Of a stretch of DNA of 64,000 nt, positions 44,176 through 55,536 are shown piece by piece. Source of the stretch: Limnanthes douglasii subsp. nivea (taxonomy: Eukaryota; Streptophyta; Magnoliopsida; Brassicales; Limnanthaceae); NCBI GenBank assembly GCA_036936605.1, contig JAUPFV010000005.1, positions 54,146,742-54,210,741 on the forward strand, read 5' to 3'. Each line of letters opens with the position of its first letter. Position 1 is the stretch's first letter. Below the pieces are notes generated by a model, which saw only the letters and a program-made list of their open reading frames with translations, was not told where the DNA came from and made no database searches. Both the position numbers and the translations under genes were made by a program.

Positions 44176-46785
44176 TTATTAATCAAATAAAATCACTAAA
44201 AACAATAACTAGACGAAAGTAAGAATTTGAGAACAGAACATGGACCTACAATCCAACAGAACCGAGAATAGAGAATTATTAGTAAATAGTGTTGTAATGT
44301 ATAATATAATCCAACAGAACCGAGAATAGAGAATTATTAGTAAATAGTGTTGTAATGTATAATATATATATAGTATATAAAGGATTAAAACTCAAAAAGA
44401 ACGAAGATGTTTCCAATTAAAACAATAAGAGTACCGCTCATTTGTATTCCTAGCGACTAGTACTACTATCATTAAAGTTTCTCATCAAATTTATCCGAAT
44501 TATAAGGGTAATACTGAACATAAATTGCCAAAATTTAGTGGTGGTTATTTTGTGTGTTGTTGTTTGTGCGTTTTATTTTATATATATTTAATTTTTAAAC
44601 CAAAACAAATTAGTTTTTTCTGTTTTAAAAAAGCATCAAATAAATTATAAAAGTATACAGAGTCAAAAGAGCATTCTCCTAAAAAAACAAAAATTACCCA
44701 AATACATTCAAACCATTCCCAACTAGAAGGATATCTATGTACTGTAACAGCAGAACCCACTGAAGGAGCTTCACCGTCAACGACAAATCTAAACACCACA
44801 AACCTTTCAGTCTTTATTCGGGAATCCATGACAAAGACGTCTACGCTGATTGCCAGGAGAACGCCAAAACTGCATCCAAAACATGAAAAGAATTGTACGC
44901 ATACACAAAGAGCTAGACTTACTTAGTTAGCTCACCCAAGTCGTTATATTAACAATTTTTCTTATTGTGACATATCGGTATATGACTTATCCTAATTGCT
45001 CATCTGAAATTAGACGATATGACAGTGACACCTATATCTCCCATGGAAATATAATATTGATATTAAATATTATTTTTTCAACGGAGATATAGATGTCACA
45101 GTCTTATTAATTAAGGTATCAATAGTCCCGATAAATCCATAATTTATTTTCTGTAGAAATACAATGAATTAGGATAAACTTACCGATCATAAATTTTCTT
45201 ATTGGATTTAGAAATGAAGGGAAACTTCTTTTGTCATTCTTTAAAAATCTAAAGATATTGAAAAAAAAAACTTTATTTTATAAATTGTGTGATGTCAAAT
45301 GTTTCCGAAAAGGGAAGAAGTGGGGTTTGATTTATATAGAAGTTGAAGAACTCTATAATTAAACGCAATCAATTGTATTAATTAATAAATTATACGTTTT
45401 ATTTTACTTAAATATGTTATTTAATAATAATAAATTTAGGACACGTGTTTTAAAAGTTTTTTTATAAAGACATGATATATTTTGAATTGTTATTGATAAT
45501 ACAAATTTTGCAATGTTTTTAAGGTGCTATATTTTTTGTTTTTTTCTAATATGTTAGATTTTGAATTTTTCTACTTTTTACAATTTTTTTCTCTAAAAGT
45601 CTTATTAATTTTTTTGAAGTTTTTATAAGAATATAAATTTGGACCATTTTTTGTTTTAAAAAAGGTAAGTCACCAATAACCACTTGAGTGACGTTTACAA
45701 AAAGTACATGCAATAAAAATTCTTCGAACAATATACTAAAATACATAAGCACATACAACTTTAAAATATTATTAATTTTAACCTTTAAAACTTCATGTCT
45801 TTCAAACTCTATCTTAATTTGTTTTTCCAAAAACCAAATATATTTTTATATTTCAAAAAAGACAAAATGAAATTCATGAATGATATGTTTCGAGATTTTT
45901 TTTCAAGGCCAAATTCGCAACAAATTTGTTCATATTCGACAACTAAACAAAAAAAAAATTCAACCAAATCACACTCAATTCTATAACTCAACAAAAGTTG
46001 TTTTTACAACACTAATTTCGCAATCCAATTAGAACGTAATTCCACACTTCTAATTTTTTATTTTATTTTATAAAAACTTCCCCATAAAAATATACTTTTG
46101 TTTGTAATTACAAAAAAGTTACTTGTTTCACATGTAATTAACATTTACTTTGCTAAAAAAGTTTGTCCTTTTATTTTTTCACACAATTAGATTTATTTAA
46201 CAATCGAACTTTTATTTTCACAACTATTTCTTTTCTTATTTTCGTAACACAAATGCACGTAATTCCACAACTCCAATTTTTTTAAAACAAGAATGTTTGT
46301 TAACCACAAAAAAATATACATATATTTGCAACTAGAAAAAAGTGGTTTACAGTCCAATTAACACTTATTGTTTTACAAAACAACTTTGTATTTTGTATTT
46401 TTACACAATAACACTAATTTAGCAACCAAAGTCCTATATCCACAAATATTTTTTTTATTTACACATTTGCACATATTTCCGTAACTAAATAACTATTTTT
46501 CTCACAATTAAATTACACGTAATTTCGCAAGTAAACAATATTTCATTTTTAGCAACAAGATTTCGTATAATTCCGTAACTAAAAAGTATTTTATTTTTCG
46601 CAACCAAATTACATGTAATTCCACAAACAAAGAGAAATTTATTTTTCATGACTAATTTATACGTCATTCCACAACTGAACAATAACTATTTTTTTGCAAC
46701 TAATCTACATGTATTTCTACAACTAAACAATAATTGTTTTTTTTACAAAACATTAATATTACAAGGATTTACTTTTGTTCATCTT
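44176..46785 (+). repeat. AT-rich dispersed repeat, copy R3, left part
   Basis: Homologous in order to R2: the TATATAAAGG box block (44360-44400), CCTAGCGACTAGTACTACTATC near 44450, GGATTTAGAAATGAAG near 45205, GGTAAGTCACCAATAACCAC at 45665, then degenerate CAACTAAACAA reiterations to 46740. Interrupted by a LINE at 46800. Confidence 0.72.
44251..44366 (+). repeat. 58-bp perfect tandem duplication
   Basis: ATCCAACAGAACCGAGAATA... to ...TATAATATA occurs twice in a row (44251-44308 and 44309-44366). R2 has a single copy, so the duplication is specific to R3 and recent. Confidence 0.92.
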
Positions 46786-46799
46786 AAAAAAACAAAATC

Positions 46800-47220
46800 C
46801 ATTCGTTGCCTTGGCAAAGACCATGTCATCCAAGTCGAATTCCAAGGCCTCCCGACAATCTGCAACAGATGTTATTCCTTTGGACATGCGGCAACAGCAT
46901 GTCATCTGACCATAGACCCTCCCCCCTCTTCAGGCCTCCCTGCCCACCGACCTGGAAAAGAACCAATGATCAACCCACCTCATATCACTCTATCCGACTC
47001 AAGCAACAGCGAAACGCCCACCCCGGACACTCTCAGACAAATGACCGTCCAGAATAGCTGGACTAAAAGCTTCATCATCGCCAGCAATACCCCTGCACCA
47101 GCCCAAATAGGACATGAAGAAGGAGAACCATCCTCAACCGAAATCACTTTGCCAAGACCGAAAGCAGCCGGAATGGAGGCTTTTTCAAGTATGTATGGGG
47201 AAAACCCCAAGATGTATTAA
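46800..47220 (+). pseudogene. LINE ORF1, C-terminal part
   Basis: Opens at the truncation point (IRCLGKDHVIQVEFQGLP) and contains a zinc knuckle, ICNRCYSFGHAATACHL (CX2CX4HX4C), then a Pro/Ser-rich tail to the stop at 47220. The N-terminal RNA-binding part is missing. In plant LINEs this protein binds LINE RNA. Confidence 0.85.
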
Positions 47221-47253
47221 TTTTCCTTTTTTCTTATTATTATCTTGTCTTAA

Positions 47254-50200
47254 ATAAAAGTTGCATGTTGGAATGTACGTGGGTTAAACGACCCGGTACG
47301 TCAAAAAGACGTACGACATTTAGTTTTTTCGAATAGTATAAATGTCATTTGCCTCCTGGAGACTAAGGTCAAAGCTCCAAATGCTGAGACCATTATGCGG
47401 ACCATGCTTCCTTTTTGGCACTTCCGCACGAACCATGACCACCACCACCTAGGTAGAATCTGGATCGCATGGAACCCAAGTGTTTACAAATTGAGTATAT
47501 TAGACATTACGGCCCAGACCATCCACTGTTCCCTAATATGGACCGCCAGAAATACTCAATTCTTTCTTACAGCCTGTTATGGTTTTAATGACCACTCGGA
47601 CCGGCTTCCTCTCTGGAACAATCTAAGGTCCACCGCGCACAGCGTCGCATCCTCCCCCTGGATTGTTCTCGGGGATTTCAATGCCATTATAAATCCCCTC
47701 GAGAGAACCAGCCAAGACCCGAGATTGACTTGTTCCATAGAAGCTTTCAACGACTATTGTCGGACCTGTAACCTGGATGACCTCCGCTCCTCTGGATTCC
47801 AATTCTCTTGGTTTAACAAACAAGAGAACAACCCAATCTCCTCTAGAATTGATCGGGCTTTGATAAACGCAGAATGGGATGACTCTTTCCCTAACTCGTT
47901 TGCCCACTATGACCTCCCGTTCACCTCTGAACACACCCCGATCATTATTCATCTTTTCGCTCCTTACGTAACCTCCCCAAGCCCTTTCAATTATTTCAAT
48001 ATGTGGAAGCTCCACCCTAGATTCCAGGACCTGGTTCTCAGTAACTGGAACATCCCTTCTCATCAGACTCCAATGGAAAATCTAGTTTTCAAGCTAGCAA
48101 GACTTGTCCCCTCTCTAATATCCCTAAACAAAACCGCATTTAGTGATATTAGTGACCGTGTTGAGAAGGCTAGAAATGCTCTAGCCCAAGCCCAGGAGAA
48201 CCTCCTTAGTTACCCCTCGAACCGTACCTTCATCTCTCTTGAAAAAACGGCTTCCGACTCCTACATTTTCTTCAGTCGAGCAGAGGAATCTTTCCTTAAG
48301 CAAAAATCCAGAGAAACCTGGCTTCAGCTTGGGGACAAGAACTCTAAGTTTTTCCATAATAGCATCTGAGCCCATAGAGCTAGAAATAAGATCCTCTCTA
48401 TTCAGAAGGAGGACGGCTCCTTAAGCTCTAACCCTCGGACTATTGCCTCCACCTTCATCAACTTCTTTCGTAATCAACTAGGCTCCCCTAGTTCGAAAGA
48501 CTACCCTGGACCAGATAGAATAAGAAATCTTATTAAATCCACGGTCCCCCTGAATTTAATCCCGGACATGACTAAACTCATTTCGAATGAAGAAATCAAG
48601 CAAGCCCTTTTTTCGATTAACAGTGACAAGGCTCCGGGCCCTGATGGGTACAGCGCAGATTTTTTCAAAACCTGCTGGACAACAGTAGGTCATGACGTCT
48701 GTGAAGGGGTTAAATCATTTTTCACCAAAGGGAAAATGGACCCCAGCTGGAACAAAACCCTCATAGCTCTCATCCCCAAAATAGACTCGCCTTCTCACCC
48801 GTCTGACTTCAGACCAATAGCCTGCTGCAATGTCATCTACAAAACAATTTTTAAGATCATTGCAAATCGGATTAAGCCAGCCCTTCCAACCCTTATTGAC
48901 CCCTCCCAATCCGCTTTTGTCCCGGGTAGATCAATTGTGGACAACATTCTCCTCTCTTAAAATCTTCTTCATGGGTACCACTCTAACCGCAAAGGACCCA
49001 GATGTGCCCTTAAGATAGACCTTAAAAAAGCTTTTGACAATGTCAGATGGGAACTCGTTCTTGACATCTTGCTTGCCATGAACTTCCCCATTGACATGAT
49101 AAACTGAATCATCCAATGCATTACCACCCCCTCATATGCAGTTAGCATAAATGGTAAGTCGTCGGATTTCTTCCCAGGGGCTAAAGGTCTCAGGAAAGGA
49201 GACCCGCTTTCCCCGTATATCTTTGTTATTGTAATGCAGGTACTCTCCAGCATACTCCAGGAAAAAAGTCGTCACCCATCGTTCGGATTCCATTGGAAAT
49301 GTCAAAAGCTCCGTATCATCAACTTGTGCTTTGCAGACGACCTCTTGATCCTTTGCAGAGCCAACCTCCCCTCCATTAAGCTCATCCTTGAAGGACTACA
49401 AGAATACGCAACCCTATCGGGCCTCCACCTCAACCCCTCCAAAAGCCACATTTTCTTCTCTGGTACCTCCCTAGGCACTAAACAAGAAATCCTCTCCCTC
49501 CTCAACTTCATCGAAGGTTCCCTCCCTGTCCGCTATCTTGGAGTACCCCTCATCACCTCCCGCCTAACCTACAACGACTGCAGACCCCTCTTCCTCAAAA
49601 TAACCAACCGAATCAACTCTTGGACCACAAAGCATCTCTTTTACGCCGGGCGCCTTCAGCTCATCAACTCTGTTCTTTTTGCTAGCCAAGTCTACTGGTC
49701 CTCAATTTTCATTCTCCCAGTCAGAGTCCTCAAAGAGCTATCCCAGCTCTTACGCAGATTTCTCTGGTCTGGTTCAGAAATGAAGATCACAGGAGCAGAG
49801 ATAGCTTGGGAAAGGGTAACTGTGTCCAAAGAGGAGGGCGGGCTTGGGATTCCAAATCTAAAAACCTGGAATCAGGCGGCCGTCCTAAAACTCCTCTGGT
49901 CCATTCTCACAAAAAATGAGAACTCAATATGGACCCAATGGATGCTGATGGAAAAAATAAAGAACAACTGCTTTTGGACCATCCCCACTCCATTAAATGG
50001 TAGTTGGAGCTGGAGGAAAATCCTCAACCTTCGTAAAGTAGCAGCAAATCTCTACAAAGTCATAAGTGGCAATGGAGCAGATACATCCATCTGGCATGAC
50101 CCCTGGTTATTCCCCACCTCCCTGACCAACCGTTACGGCCCCTCCATCCAAAACCTATCCCGCCTTAGGAATATCTAAAAGGTAAAATACCTCATTCAAA

Positions 50201-50879
50201 ACGGCAGATGGGCGTGGCCCCCTCAAGCCAGAGCCCCCAACCGAAATCTCAACCCCCATCTGACAGAAATAATATCCGCCATCCAAAACCTCCCCCTCCC
50301 CCCTCCCCATCCTCGAAGGACTCGTTCCTGTGGCTCCCCAACAAACCTCATCATTCTTTCACCATCAGCAGCACCTACAAAACCCTAAAGCCCACCAGAA
50401 ATAATGTTGCCTGGTCTACTCTTGTCTGGCACAAGTTTTCGATCCCCAGACACTCTTTCATTACATGGCTTGCAATTCATAACAAACTCACCACAAGAGA
50501 CAAGCTTATTTCTTGGGGTCTGGACTCCCCCCCGACCTGTGTACTATGTGAAACTTCGGCTGAAAATTTGGAACACCTCCTTACCCAATGCCATTTCGCT
50601 ACTGCTATTTGGGAATCCCTAGCCCAGAAACTACTGTTCCCCTCCCCCCTTTCCTCTTGGCCGCAATGGTTAGAGCAGGCAAGTACATGGAATGCCTCAA
50701 AGGATAATCGAAAGCCCCACTGGAAAAGAGCCTTCTGTGCCACTATCTATTACATCTGGAAGGAAAGAAATGATAGAATTTACAACAACAAGCAATCCCC
50801 CTTCTCCAATATAGCACACCATGTGCTATCGGACCTCAGATACCGATTTAAAGGAACCAAAGCCAACTTCATTGGATAG
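47254..50879 (+). pseudogene. LINE ORF2: endonuclease, reverse transcriptase, zinc finger; broken
   Basis: Opens 33 bp after the ORF1 stop, without an ATG at the domain start. AP-endonuclease: KVACWNVRGLNDP at 47257, LETK, WIVLGDFNAI near 47660, then SRID and SEHTPI. RT: DKAPGPDGYSADFF near 48630, LIPKID, DFRPIACCN, RSIVDNILLS, LKIDLKKAFD, and catalytic FADD near 49330. Zinc-finger-RVT: SFITWLAIHNKL, PPTCVLC, ENLEHLLTQC near 50460-50600. Frame-1 stops at 48367 (TGA), 48958 (TAA), about 49107 (TGA) and 50176 (TAA). A frame change near 50300 leads to the stop at 50877-50879. Dead copy. Confidence 0.93.
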
Positions 50880-51030
50880 TTTGGCCAATCCAGTCTTTCA
50901 AATTATTATAAGTGTAATTTAAATTCTGGAACAATCCACTAGACCTTTCGTATTCCTACTTGTAATGAGGCAATTGCCTCCTGAAAAACTCATGTAAATT
51001 TATTCATTAATTTAAGCGCTTTTATACCCA
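50880..51030 (+). other. LINE 3' UTR
   Basis: Noncoding tail ending TTTATACCC before an A-run that merges with the right target duplication. A near-palindrome GAGGCAATTGCCTC sits at about 50967-50980. Confidence 0.7.
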
Positions 51031-51044
51031 AAAAAAACAAAATC

Positions 51045-51844
51045 AATAGTATATGAAGATACTCTTTTGGAGCAATGGTTCCATATATATATATATATAT
51101 ATTAAATAATCATGGGTATTTCATACTACCATGTGGTTATTTGTAAATACATATTTAACATAAAAAGGTTATTAATAACATATAAAACTTTGGGTGGTTA
51201 TTGGTAAATAATTTTTTATGTATGACTTTTATTGGTAGATTACCCTTTTAGAAATGTAGAACAAATTTATATAAAATTTAATTATTTTTCAACCTGAATT
51301 TCGAAATTCAATTGAATTTTATTTAAAGAAAATAATTGATTTAATTTACCATCAAATTTTTGTATTCTATAAACTGAATCACAATTTTATAAATTACAAA
51401 TTTTAAATTTGATTTGATTTGATATTCTTAGATTTTTGTATCTTTTTTCAAATATCCAATTGTAATTAAATATCGTAGTTAAACGTTTTATTTTAATAGT
51501 GTTAAAACTGCTAACATTTTATTTTAACAATATTAAAAAAATCAAAATATATTATTAACAACACTTATTTAATTCATCTCATAAAAATAAACACAATTAT
51601 GGTTTCATTTTTAATAATTAAAAAATATAGACTTTCTTTTATATAAAAGAAATGTTTGTTTTTGTTTAAAAATATGGTACAATGTTACGATTAAATATGA
51701 TATAATTGCTTCGTACCAAATATTGATAATAATATTACTTCATGCATTTGAACTCATATCGGTAGTGGTATTTATGTAAGTTACCATTCTCCATCACTAA
51801 CTACTCAAAATAAACTATAATAGCGAGTTAATTATATAAAAGAG
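51045..51844 (+). repeat. AT-rich dispersed repeat, copy R3, right part
   Basis: Matches R2 42040-42420 and R1 29410-29680 (ACCATGTGGTTATTTGTAAA near 51129, ATTGGTAGATTACCC near 51230). It then continues as featureless AT-rich DNA to 51844. Confidence 0.7.
51083..51102 (+). repeat. (AT)n microsatellite
   Basis: Run of AT dinucleotides within R3, at the place where R1 has its own TA run. Confidence 0.9.
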
Positions 51845-51992
51845 CGAAACTTATTCGAGTAATCTTATATACTCGAGGTTATTCTTTATATATAGAACAA
51901 TTTCTTCTTTTCTACTCTGCTTTGCTCCAAAAATCAAGAATAGAGGAATGCCCAGTAAACTCTGAAGAACAATCTTTCTTAGATTGTTTCTT

Positions 51993-53444
51993 ATGAATAT
52001 GAAGGCTTTCTCTAGGGAAGAGGGAGAAATATCCCATGTTTCTCCTCTCTTTACAAAATCAATGCCCAGCAATGATCTCTTTGATGAAGAATTTTCCTTG
52101 CTCTGAAGAAATCATGAACAGACCAAGAAAGTTGAGTCTTCAAGACGATTTCCATATCAGAATACAAGAATCGTGTCAAATCCTATATTCGAAAAATCAA
52201 TTTACAGAACAAATAGTAGCTACAAAGATAAAAAAAAATGTCTTTTACTCATGCTCTTAAACCTAGAAGTCAAGGAATCAGTCATCAAAATGTAACAGTT
52301 ATCCAAAACCAAGAACACTTGACAATTAAATTCAAGACAGAAGACAAGCAGCGTATTCAAAAGATAGCTAAACATACTATCAAAGGTAAGTTTTCCTACA
52401 ACAAACCAAAATATGAGATAATCAAAGGGTTCTTGGCCAATCTCAACTTCTCTAGTCAATATAATGTAGCATAATGGGACTATAAACATGTGTTTATTGA
52501 GTTCGATAATGAAGAAGATCTCAGAAAACTATATCAATGAAATATATGGAAATTTGTGATAAAATCATGTGAATTCTTAAGTGGAGTCCACATTTTGATC
52601 CAAATGAAGAGAGTCCACTAACGCCTGCCTGGATTACTAGTAAAAAAACTTATCCGAGTTTATGTATAATGAAGGTACGATAATGGAAATTGCTAAATCT
52701 TTCGGAACTCCTTTAAAGGTCTGGATTCCACCAGCCAATAGAGCAAGATTCAATTGTGTAAAGTTTTGGGTAGAGTTGGATATTTCAAAACCAATAATCA
52801 ACAACATAAAAACCAAGTTTGGAGAAGATGAAGAGTTCAAGTTGGACCTTGATTTTGGTCCGTGTCATAGTTACTACAAACTATGTAAACATATTGGGCA
52901 CAATGAGAATGTTTGCAAAAGGAAAAAGGATCATCAAAGAAAGCAAGAGGTATTCATACAAACTAAAGATTTAGGAACATCAGCAAATGGATGTTTGGGT
53001 CACAAAGAGATCAACAAAATAACTAAACTAAAGTCAATTGTCATTGATGAAGAGAAGTCTATAGAAGATATTGACCAAAACTATCAATAATTGGATACTG
53101 GAAAATCTATGCTGAACACAAATGAATCACAAAAGGTTACAGAAGAAGACAAGGAATCCTCAAATGAACCTACACATATCAATGAAGATGTCAAGTTGCT
53201 AGATATGGTAGAAGCTTTGCACACTCTTGAAAGGAGATCTTTGTTTGAAATTGAGAAGTCTGATGATGAACATGAATCTACTTCTCCAAGAAAGGAAACA
53301 ATCGGCAGTCTTCTATGCTCACCTACAAAAGAACAGGATAATAAGTTACAACAAAAAAAAAATCAAGAAAGGCAGGAACTGGAAAGGCCCATCTTCAACC
53401 AAACTATTTCAACTCAAAAAAGTTTCGAAACCAAAATCTATCAA
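51993..53444 (+). pseudogene. ORF1 of the second LINE (DUF4283-like and zinc knuckle)
   Basis: Probable start ATG 51993 (MNMKAFSREEGEISHV). RNA-binding-like domain (KPKYEIIKGFLANLNF, WDYKHVFIEFDNEEDLRKLY) at 52400-52540. Then a knuckle with CHSYYKLCKHIGHNENVC at 52860-52920 (usual C-X2-C spacing changed). Breaks: TGA near 52104, a frameshift in the A-run near 52235, stop near 52471, more around 52540-52650, and TAA at 53088. The tail up to 53444 shares the frame of ORF2. ORF1 binds LINE RNA. Confidence 0.8.
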
Positions 53445-54085
53445 ATGACTATAAAGTTGTTAAATTGGAATGTAAGAGGGCTGGGGAATAAACAAACAAT
53501 AAGGAGACTCAGGTCACTAAAGAGATCTGAGAATCCAGCCTTCATGGCCATTCAAAAACCTATGGTTCATGAGTCAAAGCTGATTGGTGTGGCTAAGAGG
53601 ATTGATTATGGACACTACCTAAGCAATACTAACAACAAAATCTGGTTAATGTGGCTGATGACTACAATGTTGAAGTTCTTTATAATGAAATACAACAAGT
53701 GACCATCAATGTGAGTTATTCTAATCTGAATAAAAACTTTAAACTAATTGTTGTGTATGCTAAGTGTAAAAGAACACAGAGATTGGACCTTTGGGACTCC
53801 TTAAGGAAAGTTAATGAAAATCTTACTACTTAGTGGATTCTGGTTGGTGATTTCAACACAACTCTAAATGTTGATGAGCAACTCTCCTACTCTAGGATCT
53901 TCTTGAACAACATGGATGATTTTAACAACTTTATACTAGACTGTAACTTAACTGATGGGGGGTTCTCTGGGTCCAAATACACATGGACAAATGGTAGAAA
54001 GTGGAAGAGATTGGACAGGGTGCTCTACAACAACCTATGGTTAAACTACTTTGACAACATCCTTCACTCTTGGATGGTTTACTGA
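53445..54085 (+). pseudogene. ORF2 of the second LINE, endonuclease part only
   Basis: Starts MTIKLLNWNVRGLGNKQTI at 53445. The endonuclease core follows: PAFMAIQKP (catalytic Glu position has Lys), WILVGDFNTTLN near 53835 and KRLDRVLYNN near 54005. A frameshift lies near 53645 and stops near 53832 and 54083. Sequence beyond 54085 is unrelated. Confidence 0.85.
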
Positions 54086-54496
54086 ACTAAGGATTTTGAT
54101 CGAGGTAAGAGAGTTGGGGAAGAAATTAGGGTTTCGTTAGGAGAATTTGGGGTTTCGATTTGATTTCGGGTTAGTAGTTAGGGTTGTGTTGGGTTATTGG
54201 GTCAGGGTTGGATCTTGGGTTAGAAGTTGGGCTGGACAAGAGATGGCTTTTGCAACTAACCGGGTTATAATACTAAATGAGCCGGGTTTAAGTATTAAGG
54301 TTGCCACATCAGCGTCCTACGTGGATCGCTGATGTGGCTGGTCAAAGGGTATTATGGGAACAAATGTTGGGCTGGACTCGAAAAGGATGGTTTTATTCTA
54401 GTTTCTAAAACGATAAGGACCCATTTATTACAGCCTCAAAGGTAAGGGACCAACTTGTTACAAGTGGCAAACGTGAAGGATGACTGGTGTTTTTTA
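54086..54496. other. GC-richer spacer with a perfect 12-bp inverted repeat
   Basis: No ORF supported. GCCACATCAGCG (54303-54314) and CGCTGATGTGGC (54327-54338) form a perfect stem around a 12-base loop. Text such as AGGGACCAACTTGTTACA near 54445 is typical of plant DNA-transposon ends, but no partner end was found. Repeated GGGTT-type words at 54150-54240. Confidence 0.5.
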
Positions 54497-55030
54497 CCCT
54501 GAGTAAACTATATCATCCTAGAATGGTCTTGCGATTTGTGAGTAAAATAGGTCATACTAGATTGGTATTGCATTTGACATTTGTGAGTAAACTATACTAC
54601 GCTAGATTGGTCTTACGATTTGTGAGTAAATTAGGTGATGCTAGATTCGTTTTTGCATTTGCGATTTGTGAGTAAACTATACTATGCTAGATTAGTATTG
54701 CGATTTGTGAGTAAAATAGATCATGCTAGTGTGGTCTTGCATTTGAGATTTGTGAGTAAACTATATCATGCTAAATTGGTCTTACCATTTGTGAGTAAAC
54801 TATACCATGCTAGATTGGTCTTGCATTTGAGATTTGTGAGTGAAACCATGGTAGATTGGTCTTGCGATTTGTGAGTAAACTACGTCATGCTTGATCGGTC
54901 TTGCATTTGAGATTTTTAAGTAAACTATACCATGCTAGTTTGGTCTTTCGATTTGCGAATCAAATAGGTCATGCTAGATTGGGTTTTCATTTGAGATTTG
55001 TTAGTTAAATAGGTAATGCTAGATTGATCT
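54497..55030 (+). repeat. minisatellite, 40-45 bp units, about 12 copies
   Basis: Tandem units built on ATTTGTGAGTAAACTATACC / ATGCTAGATTGGTCTTGC. Two alternating length types give a dimer period of about 84 bp. It is interrupted on the right by element E at 55031, so the full array may be longer. Small plus-strand ORFs here are by-products of the repeat. Confidence 0.9.
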
Positions 55031-55463
55031 TGATGAGTCCGAATTCAGCATGCTCCCCAGACAGGGACAGATCGGTCCAAGGTCTCCGGACCGGACAGAT
55101 CGGACAGATCACATGGACCGGACAGATCACTTTGAACACTATGACCATAGGACTGTTCGAACTATGACAAAAGTACTAAAAAACCTAAACACTTCTTGAC
55201 TAAGCTACTTGCTCTCCTACTTAGAGCTCATGGGTCTTTGAACATGACCCAGGTCCATTAAACATGACCCGAAAGCCCATAAGGGCCCAAACATCAGGGT
55301 ATAAATACCCAACCACCTGCATTAACTATGGGTAATGAAAATTAACTGCTACCAAGCTGCTTAATTATCTCTCTACTCTCTAAACACTTAAAACACCCAC
55401 ATACTTCCTTAAAACACCAACTGAAATTACTAGCCTAACCTCAGGCGATTATTATCCACACCA
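55031..55463 (+). repeat. 5' LTR of element E (type I)
   Basis: 433 bp, TGATGAGTCC...ATCCACACCA. The U3 start holds four GGACAGATC words within 55065-55130. Confidence 0.94.
55300..55307 (+). promoter_or_regulatory. TATA box of the E 5' LTR
   Basis: TATAAATA in the context GGGTATAAATACCC, at the same relative place as in the type II LTRs. Confidence 0.7.
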
Positions 55464-55466
55464 AAT

Positions 55467-55484
55467 TGGCGACCACAGTGGGAG
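55467..55484 (+). other. primer binding site of element E
   Basis: TGGCGACCACAGTGGGAG, three bases after the LTR; identical to that of A. Confidence 0.75.
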
Positions 55485-55536
55485 GAAGAAGGTGCCTGAA
55501 TCAAGCATTCAAAACCAGCTAAGAAAATCTGTTCGT

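Larger units (their letters stand above)
46800..51030 (+). mobile_element. L1-type LINE, 5'-truncated, inserted into R3
   Basis: Begins inside ORF1 and ends after a short 3' UTR. It is flanked by direct copies of AAAAAAACAAAATC (46786-46799 and 51031-51044), a 14-bp target duplication. R3 sequence resumes at once on the right. Contains the ORF1 end, then endonuclease, RT and zinc-finger parts of ORF2 in order. Confidence 0.92.
51845..54085 (+). mobile_element. second LINE, 5' part only
   Basis: ORF1 and the first part of ORF2 (endonuclease), then abrupt loss. RT and the 3' end are missing, the reverse of usual 5' truncation. Not closely related to the LINE at 46800. Confidence 0.82.

Noticed and set aside
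46648..46799. Upstream extension of the LINE ORF1 frame
   Set aside because: It reads through R3 repeat sequence; the LINE begins at 46800, after the left target duplication.
54487..54874. Short ORFs repeating RLVLRFVSKL-like peptides
   Set aside because: They simply translate the minisatellite; unit length changes break the frame and no protein family fits.
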